Part shown: in pieces, positions 6,901 through 9,666 of the stretch
Layout: each line of letters starts with the position of its first letter
Position numbering within the stretch: position 1 is the stretch's first letter
NCBI GenBank assembly: GCA_937901185.1
Contig: CALCHR010000138.1
Location: 1-9,666 of the forward strand
Length of the DNA: 9,666 nucleotides
Direction of reading: 5' to 3'
Source of the DNA: an uncultured Bacteroidales bacterium
GTDB lineage: Bacteria; Bacteroidota; Bacteroidia; Bacteroidales; Bacteroidaceae
The notes under the pieces: generated by a model
Told to the model about the DNA's origin: nothing
The model's database searches: none
What the model saw: the letters and a program-made list of their open reading frames with translations, nothing else
Position numbers and translations under genes: made by a program

Positions 6901-8841
6901 ATAGATTCTATACAAAGTCCTGCAGCATATGAAAATAATCAAAAGATTTTAGCTGCTATACAGGAACTGAAAGAATCTATTTTATTGGAAGATTCTTCAC
7001 CAGCAGTCGAGAATGCTGTATTACGATTAGAGCAACTTGTTGGCACAGAAAATATCTCAAGGTTACGTACTGCTATTAGTACTCTACGCAGGCGTCTAGA
7101 AGTAGAGCTCGAACACTTAGGTGCCAATTCAGAGTCGTCAGCTAGACAAAATACTATAAAGAATTGCCTTGCAGAGCTAGATAATTTTGAACAGCCCCTG
7201 CTTGAGTATGAAGCTAATACCCTAAGTAATATAACTTTATCGAATACTATGTTTGATGAAGATGGTAACGCTTTTAGAGACTTCGTATCAGACGTTCTAC
7301 AGACAAATGAATTTACTTTTATAGAACAGGAGCGAGCTAGACTAGAGGGTGTATTCAGTGCGCTGACCGAGGCCATTACAAAAGACTATAGTGATGATTA
7401 TGAGCTTATTATCAGTAATTTAACCAAGATTCGCATAGAACTTCTAAAAGATCCTGTGAACCTTAGCTTTGATGAAGTGTTTGAAGCCAACAAAGACGCA
7501 CTAATTGGCATTATGCTACCGGCTATAGCTAGAATGTCTCCAGCGCTACCAAGTAGACATGGCGGCAAGCGCACAGAGCTCATCACGAATATTTCTGAGC
7601 TAATCAGCGGTATTACTAAAAATGATCTAGACCTTGTAAAGCAGACTGCAGCTATTTATAATCCGACAGATGAAAAATGGTCAGATGCCGAATTGCTATT
7701 AGACTTATCTTCAGAAGTAATAGAGTCTTTAACGCATCTGTATAAGCAAATTAATAGTAGATTAAACGATGCTAAAAACAGTGCCTCGCTAGTTACAGAA
7801 GTTGGTTCAATAATTAGCGCAATTGGTACTGAAACGGCTATAGCTAACCAGCTAAAAGATATTGGTATTGCAAAACAAGACCCGCTGTATCTTATTATAC
7901 ACAAAATTATTACTGCCGCTTCTGAACAAGTTGTAGACACCGAACAAATAGCTATTCTTACAGAAGACCTGCGAAGCATGGTGAAAAACACAGACACAGT
8001 GTTAGCACTTATTAAAGAACGCTTTACTGCAGTAGTGTCTGAAATACTTGAAGATGTTCTCGCTATAAACAGCACTTCCGCAATTCTCACTTGTATTATA
8101 GAGCTGTTTCTACAAGATAAAGAAGTACTAACAGAGGACTCTCTACAGAACACTATTGATGCTTCTTTTGAAAAGGAACAAGAGCTACTTACCAAGTTAG
8201 AGGCTTTGACTAGCATACAAGATTTTGTTATAAATAATAATTCTTTTAGCGAGATTATCGTAGGTCTAAATAATACGATCAATACACCTACGGATTCTGA
8301 CTTAGGGTTATTAAAAGCTATTTCCGGCTGGCCGGTTATTAAACCTACAATTTCAAGGCTTGTAATAGTAAATCAAGATCTAGCTAAGCTGGCAGCAGTT
8401 CGCACAGAGCTAAGTAAAAGTTACTCAGACGTGCAAATACTGCGTGATTGGCTAACTTCAACATTTAAGCCAAGTTTACCATTAGACAGCCTACTATTAC
8501 CCGGCATCCGTAATTTAGAAGCTACTCTCTCAATCATTGATTTTAAGGCTAAAGATTTGCCTACTGTTTTGACAAAAACTGTTGAAACGCGTTTAATCGA
8601 AGAGCAGCTACTGCGGGCTATTCGAGAGATAGATGTCGATCGTGATTTTTATTATAATGTGCAGGTAGAAGATAGCTTAGCAATAGACATAAACGAGAGT
8701 ACTGTTTCTTTAAATACTCTGATGAATCCATTGGCTAACTACTCTATAAATAACATTAATAATAGTTTTGTGATTTCTAAGTTAGATATTGATCACCTAT
8801 CCGATGGCTTGCAGCTGGCTAAATCTTCTCGATTAATTTAA
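916..8841 (+). CDS. Giant baseplate J (gp6-like) wedge protein, 2641 residues
   Basis: In P2 and T4 the J/gp6 protein forms the ring of the baseplate wedge, contacting gp25/W and I/gp7. J-family core: an N-terminal helical part (residues about 15-105) with SDPGIVILKALTGIADKLNY and DSMRKLCDMLGY; a central motif TTGANIET (313-320) followed by a helix and TLVTCRDY (337-344), matching the family's 'GG-x-D-x-E ... R-x-(V/L)T-x-x-DY'; a small alpha/beta unit (about 533-617) starting KPRIGDILSINN; then LAGRIPLF (687-694). From about 700 to 1740 the chain is mostly beta-rich, with an acidic linker near 1511-1527 and a probable beta-sandwich ending GTLLFDDLRLV. Residues about 1746-2515 are helix-rich, and 2561-2641 form a distinct C-terminal block. 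P2 gpJ is about 300 residues and T4 gp6 about 660, so most of this protein is extra. No frameshift or internal stop is visible. Identity of the N-terminal third is firm; functions of the remainder are inferred from composition. Confidence 0.88.
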   Translation: MLTKNETTALTLSPTKKDFVQIWNELLEVAGKLSERWDPTSTNESDPGIVILKALTGIADKLNYNIDKNTLEAFMPTAAQEDSMRKLCDMLGYNIKYYRSAVTDVTIRWYNPEPSGAEKIAVDNGLLLPKFTVLTNSDNTISYFTTNQVPYYISSTSPKLTVECMEGQVIKCESINDNNVIAINQITNNNRFYLPETHIAENGIFIYNVRSIGDGTMEDGTRWTKVDNLNTQVRGSRVFKFGYDSFEGRPYIEFPEDYSELFDAGIFIYYTRTNGINGNISPRTLTQMELPSLTGWSDVSADSFNIENVFAATTGANIETISQAYNNFKKTIGTFDTLVTCRDYMNKIYSLLNPEDKPYVSNILVTDIRNDLNRAITICSCDGAGIFYKEKPLVTVSYNSVNKPIFVDDAWYIGSKNGIVITADTVSSFFENAANFDTASSGQVSVENGLWTIKQNDTTFVTKLAALKESVDNIDHFDLVFYPFKTYNQVRSNVKDIKAAYDSSFTYDSSAGALVEQVLKDEQLQLVAHKVQKPRIGDILSINNYLKLNALISTNAKLTVDEGTLLVDKIKIALANAFNMRELDFGEEIPFDSILEVIETADSRIRVVSLAEPALYTTFSVLKDYKEDGTPILVEYGVASDNWLTADYAKTSGRFKSENKNEIAPLKYFNTNEAKQYYNKLVIRNILAGRIPLFNYNKTFTTNFAESPYLATSLPDSNPGVPELEDVPITIYTENGAILTAQHCDFGDVYTKTVQPYAPQMTGNSTSNITEVKASCQIPAVGSVVRDVTLHQGEYVKFRAPNFITKKTYPAYVNYHLQLNKELNREPVGAVGSSLFSLMNADLIKNEQQNIPGFSYDDNAAKVAWQKAIDYFLAVDYAKYGDPANDALLIEDLAQLAERKKARLVKEFTLTQKISAFKQTGLGADSSEPIANKDIVISIPENPSGENAATIAELMASCGCMRIKNNLKDEDYTAQAPTEGGFIADLAWDTADAKAYDNVKNKNSVLPSGYEILIALKQGGIINPFVTATDTFNDIKTEVNARLEELRYLTDDSGNPILPTECDWTISFTFQYVPINAASLDVWSNFLQDHPTVIEGNEVPKLAETDKLKFDFDSSEAVFWRKFGSGYTLGKYVENSEDRGKYLKFTENYFSSISNNVTEGLYLLHVLGQDAIPNEITNGTDYELLNGECLYIEYTPSTTTAEGVSETLPPVTEQYGQGTIIRPQGFETGLIDSTVKQEAGTSYAKHVTFKTNTNSGSEDIGMFSFGANEQVEIRDFARVVLKNKTVPSLWVYKNFDCDILENWDRNDKNVCRKYTLKDGEYIFYTDQDKSELAFFTTGTCVELYGSVVIHKADKIDIASILDNGIKDIPWQFVAFANSTEKIVFQEYQYITLGVGDKIGELTLMPDPDDVNAPSPTAITSEWAHCDNKITYYLASAPTSPAELSPVSLASTTGSGWEVCSLLELEAAPSNLQTLRVTDKVSTSLTITTTETGGNERTVTITPTELGIVLNDEVGATAEADAEQEQEIAYPLSFKTNLKCQANSDTLNINDPYANTKNLSSLQLKVFAKNPPSIVTTVHERVIPPTDGSTIFDFAKWSGEPIAEKSPLEIWSFVDLDKLKYSEKDNCDHALLLSANIIANTYGIACIYVSYTSEHAASKAKTWIEVIPGTNHEDFMLINADKTTWIPGDAAKNLPDKLELYPGINCLRINKTCKFFIKTSEESQGTLLFDDLRLVDTSPLNYDSAVTADKNNKLADAIDQLTDTLSPDDNLVPATNGLNLAQLSYLPILDNQEDLDQAVEQAQTEVITKALNNASTTLISTVRPLIENCASDALVALDMTREKLARTVEIDHSEFASSIFNSFNSTTDNNNLSKLINSRNVLNTFSNTGKQVLNILDRASTVSAVRTPLAKIQADLTNPFSQDIKVDLLGKLQKTLDQIRSAEIGTDTPSDVAKTLLDFFVDKRILKEVRIETLNKLKADITAMGKAEHRQYISDLIDSIQSPAAYENNQKILAAIQELKESILLEDSSPAVENAVLRLEQLVGTENISRLRTAISTLRRRLEVELEHLGANSESSARQNTIKNCLAELDNFEQPLLEYEANTLSNITLSNTMFDEDGNAFRDFVSDVLQTNEFTFIEQERARLEGVFSALTEAITKDYSDDYELIISNLTKIRIELLKDPVNLSFDEVFEANKDALIGIMLPAIARMSPALPSRHGGKRTELITNISELISGITKNDLDLVKQTAAIYNPTDEKWSDAELLLDLSSEVIESLTHLYKQINSRLNDAKNSASLVTEVGSIISAIGTETAIANQLKDIGIAKQDPLYLIIHKIITAASEQVVDTEQIAILTEDLRSMVKNTDTVLALIKERFTAVVSEILEDVLAINSTSAILTCIIELFLQDKEVLTEDSLQNTIDASFEKEQELLTKLEALTSIQDFVINNNSFSEIIVGLNNTINTPTDSDLGLLKAISGWPVIKPTISRLVIVNQDLAKLAAVRTELSKSYSDVQILRDWLTSTFKPSLPLDSLLLPGIRNLEATLSIIDFKAKDLPTVLTKTVETRLIEEQLLRAIREIDVDRDFYYNVQVEDSLAIDINESTVSLNTLMNPLANYSINNINNSFVISKLDIDHLSDGLQLAKSSRLI
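5825..6123 (+). other. Probable beta-sandwich (jelly-roll-like) domain in the J-like protein
   Basis: Residues about 1637-1736 read as alternating short hydrophobic strands (ACIYVSY, TWIEVIPG, KLELYPGINCLRI, CKFFIKT) and end with GTLLFDDLRLV. A terminal 'FDD-x-R-L' strand is typical of jelly-roll, carbohydrate-binding-module-like domains. It sits exactly at the border with the helical region. The fold call is inference from the pattern only; a fibre-docking or simple structural role is as possible as glycan binding. Confidence 0.4.
6151..8460 (+). other. Long helix-rich segment within the J-like protein
   Basis: Residues about 1746-2515 are rich in Leu, Ile, Ala, Glu, Lys, Asp, Ser and Thr and poor in Gly, Pro, Trp and Cys compared with what precedes. 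They are arranged as amphipathic stretches (for example KLADAIDQL, ISRLRTAISTLRRRLEVEL, LTKIRIELL, ELLTKLEAL), separated by short Asn/Asp/Ser/Pro breaks. That looks like a series of helical bundles or short coiled coils rather than one uninterrupted coiled coil. I found no obvious repeat of one unit by eye. The encoding DNA also has more CTA leucine codons and CTAG tetramers than the upstream part of the gene. Nothing resembling it occurs in P2 gpJ or T4 gp6. Its function is unknown. Confidence 0.65.
8596..8838 (+). other. Distinct C-terminal block of the J-like protein
   Basis: After the helical segment the character of the chain changes. Residues 2561-2641 hold a helix (EEQLLRAIREIDVDRDF), the motif FYYNVQ, then TLMNPLANYSINNINNSFVIS and KLDIDHLSDGLQLAKSSRL at the very end. 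The Asn-rich YSINNINNSFVIS strand and the final SSRL look like a defined, specific interface rather than a flexible tail. I suspect it packs with the J core or with the next gene's product; this is inference from its separateness and motif density. Confidence 0.5.
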
Positions 8842-8846
8842 GGAGG
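8840..8846 (+). promoter_or_regulatory. Ribosome binding site of the gpI-like gene, overlapping the J stop codon
   Basis: A full AAGGAGG overlaps the last two bases of the J stop codon (TAA 8839-8841) and lies 10 bases before ATG 8857. A nearer ATG at 8850 is only 3 bases from the site and runs into TAG after four codons, so 8857 is the start. The overlap fits translation coupled to the end of J. Confidence 0.8.
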
Positions 8847-8856
8847 TTCATGTTAG

Positions 8857-9663
8857 ATGATTAGATTACGTAATCAAGTACCACAGGTATATTCTAATGC
8901 GTCTCGTGATTTCCAGTATTTAGGTTGGTTAATTGACATTGTGCTTAATTCTGTTAAGCACAATGTTGACGATATGTACCAGTTGCCTGATAATAAAGCT
9001 GACTCAAGATTAACCGAGTTATTGGCTATGACATTAGGTTTCAAGGTAAAGCGAAATTATGACAAAGAACAATTAGCTGCATTAGTTAGTATTATTCCAA
9101 GCATTTTAAAGTACAAGGGGTCTATGAAAGCTATTAACTTAGCAGGAAATGCTTTGATAAAAGCTGCGGGATCAACAGGAATATTTAAGTGTAATCTAGT
9201 TAATAATTGTTTAGAAATACTTCTTCCTAAAGATCTGATTGATACAATATTGTTTATGGATTTATTACCTTATATTCTACCAGCGGGGTTAACTTGTAAA
9301 ATAGTAAGTGATACACAGAGTAGCGAAGGTATCGATCCTGTTATAGTTAATTATCATGATGTCTTGCTTGCTTCTTGGCAGCCAACGCTTACTTGGAACG
9401 ACGAGACTCAATCTCTGTCAGGTTTGTCAGAATTCTTCAGGGCTGGAGAAGATACTCCAACTTATACCAACTATAGAAATAGTGCTGGTGAAGAATTAGT
9501 TCTAAATACAGGTTTATTAGATAATACGATTATTCCAGACTTACCAAATACAATTACGACTGGAGAATCAGAAGTTAATACTTACGGTACTACAGCTATT
9601 ATTAACGATTTTACAACCGAAGAAAACGAATATGGCACAACCGTTACAATAGAAAACGATTAA
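8857..9663 (+). CDS. gpI-like baseplate/tail protein with repetitive C-terminal tail
   Basis: A complete 268-residue protein, directly after J as P2 gene I is. In P2-type tails gpI is part of the wedge and links J to the tail fibre. Residues 1-110 are helical and family-like: QVPQVYSNASRDFQYLGWLI near the start, NKADSRLTELLAMTLGF (46-62), and KYKGSMKAI (85-93), the 'YKGT-x-x-AI' turn seen in tail protein I relatives, followed by a helix and glycine. A beta stretch follows (LEILLPKDLIDTILFMDLLP), with ILPAGLTCKIV resembling the end of the wedge-binding domain. After about residue 155 the sequence becomes polar and less familiar: ASWQPTLTW, then GLSEFFRAGEDTPTYTNYRN, and finally an imperfect double repeat around NTYGTT and NEYGTT. 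The extended C-terminal part is the likely fibre- or partner-contact region, by analogy only. The next gene is outside the window. Confidence 0.8.
   Translation: MIRLRNQVPQVYSNASRDFQYLGWLIDIVLNSVKHNVDDMYQLPDNKADSRLTELLAMTLGFKVKRNYDKEQLAALVSIIPSILKYKGSMKAINLAGNALIKAAGSTGIFKCNLVNNCLEILLPKDLIDTILFMDLLPYILPAGLTCKIVSDTQSSEGIDPVIVNYHDVLLASWQPTLTWNDETQSLSGLSEFFRAGEDTPTYTNYRNSAGEELVLNTGLLDNTIIPDLPNTITTGESEVNTYGTTAIINDFTTEENEYGTTVTIEND
8936..8966. repeat. Perfect 13-bp inverted repeat with 5-base loop inside the gpI-like gene
   Basis: ACATTGTGCTTAA (8936-8948), loop TTCTG (8949-8953), TTAAGCACAATGT (8954-8966): every position pairs. Two G-T and T-G wobble pairs and a T-A pair could extend it outwards. 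It lies 79 bases into the gene and encodes residues 27-37 (DIVLNSVKHNV). There is no T-run after it, so it is not an ordinary rho-independent terminator. It would form a stable hairpin in the mRNA, or could be a two-fold protein-binding site in DNA. Confidence 0.85.
9556..9660 (+). repeat. Imperfect tandem protein repeat at the C-terminus of the gpI-like protein
   Basis: The last 35 residues contain two related units: TTGESEVNTYGTTAIIND (residues 234-251) and TTEENEYGTTVTIEND (253-268). They share TT, acidic residues, N-x-YGTT, a beta-prone triplet and a terminal ND; the two YGTT motifs are 16 residues apart. The DNA copies have diverged, so this is an old duplication or selected protein motif rather than a recent one. 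A short acidic beta-strand repeat at the end suggests a docking peptide. Confidence 0.6.
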
Positions 9664-9666
9664 TTT

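Noticed and set aside
6971..6997. 8-bp inverted repeat AAGAATCT ... AGATTCTT inside J
   Set aside because: Several 8-bp hairpins are expected by chance in a 9.7 kb AT-rich window, and nothing else marks this one.
6939..7376. 145-codon open frame on the minus strand inside the J-like gene
   Set aside because: Same reason: an antisense shadow, Ser-rich, no supporting signals.
7656..8282. 208-codon open frame on the minus strand inside the J-like gene
   Set aside because: It lies wholly antisense to the helical part of J, its Ser/Leu/Ile-rich translation is what the opposite strand of such codons gives, and there is no gene-like spacing or ribosome site.
8745..8752. TATAAATA, identical to the T4 late promoter core, about 105 bases before the gpI-like gene
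   Set aside because: The same 8-mer also occurs at 8229-8236 deep inside J, and both are explained by Ile/Asn codons in AT-rich DNA. Without genome-wide evidence of T4-type late promoters it is not reliable.
8850..8864. ATG-TTA-GAT-GAT-TAG mini-frame overlapping the gpI-like start
   Set aside because: It lies only 3 bases from the ribosome site and has four codons; most likely incidental.
1..9663. Possible stop-codon reassignment, because all four genes end in TAA
   Set aside because: No in-frame TAG or TGA occurs in any gene, and TAA is the expected stop in AT-rich DNA, so the window neither supports nor excludes recoding.

Overview
This window is a piece of a tailed-phage (or prophage) genome with a contractile, myovirus-type tail. 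It is AT-rich and every gene lies on the + strand. The genes are almost touching (gaps of 22, 21 and 15 bp), with a Shine-Dalgarno sequence in each gap, and all four stop codons are TAA. The size of the central gene, 2641 codons, suggests a large-genome ('jumbo'-like) phage. The strong AAGGAG-type ribosome sites suggest a host that relies on Shine-Dalgarno initiation, such as a Firmicute or proteobacterium. I cannot name the host or phage from the sequence.

Layout: (1) 3-479 is the 3' end of a gene that enters from the left edge; its product is unrecognised and carries a four-cysteine cluster near its C-terminus. (2) 502-894 encodes a gp25/gpW-like baseplate wedge protein. (3) 916-8841 encodes a giant baseplate J (gp6-like) protein. 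Its first ~620 residues are a J-family core. A long, mostly beta-rich region follows, then about 770 residues of nearly pure helix-forming sequence, then a compact, distinctive C-terminal block. (4) 8857-9663 encodes a gpI-like tail protein with a repetitive C-terminal tail. The last three bases hold nothing.

The order gp25/W - J - I matches phage P2 and many other contractile injection systems. These three products would be expected to assemble together as the baseplate wedges that surround the central hub and spike and connect to sheath and fibres. They are probably co-transcribed late genes: I see no terminator and no convincing promoter between them.

The points most worth a second look are a perfect 13-bp inverted repeat inside the start of the gpI-like gene; the very long helical segment in the J protein, which also differs in base usage (hand-counted CTAG and Leu-CTA enrichment); and the cysteine cluster in the partial first gene. 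Nothing here looks like a defence system, CRISPR array, transposon, tRNA or other RNA gene.
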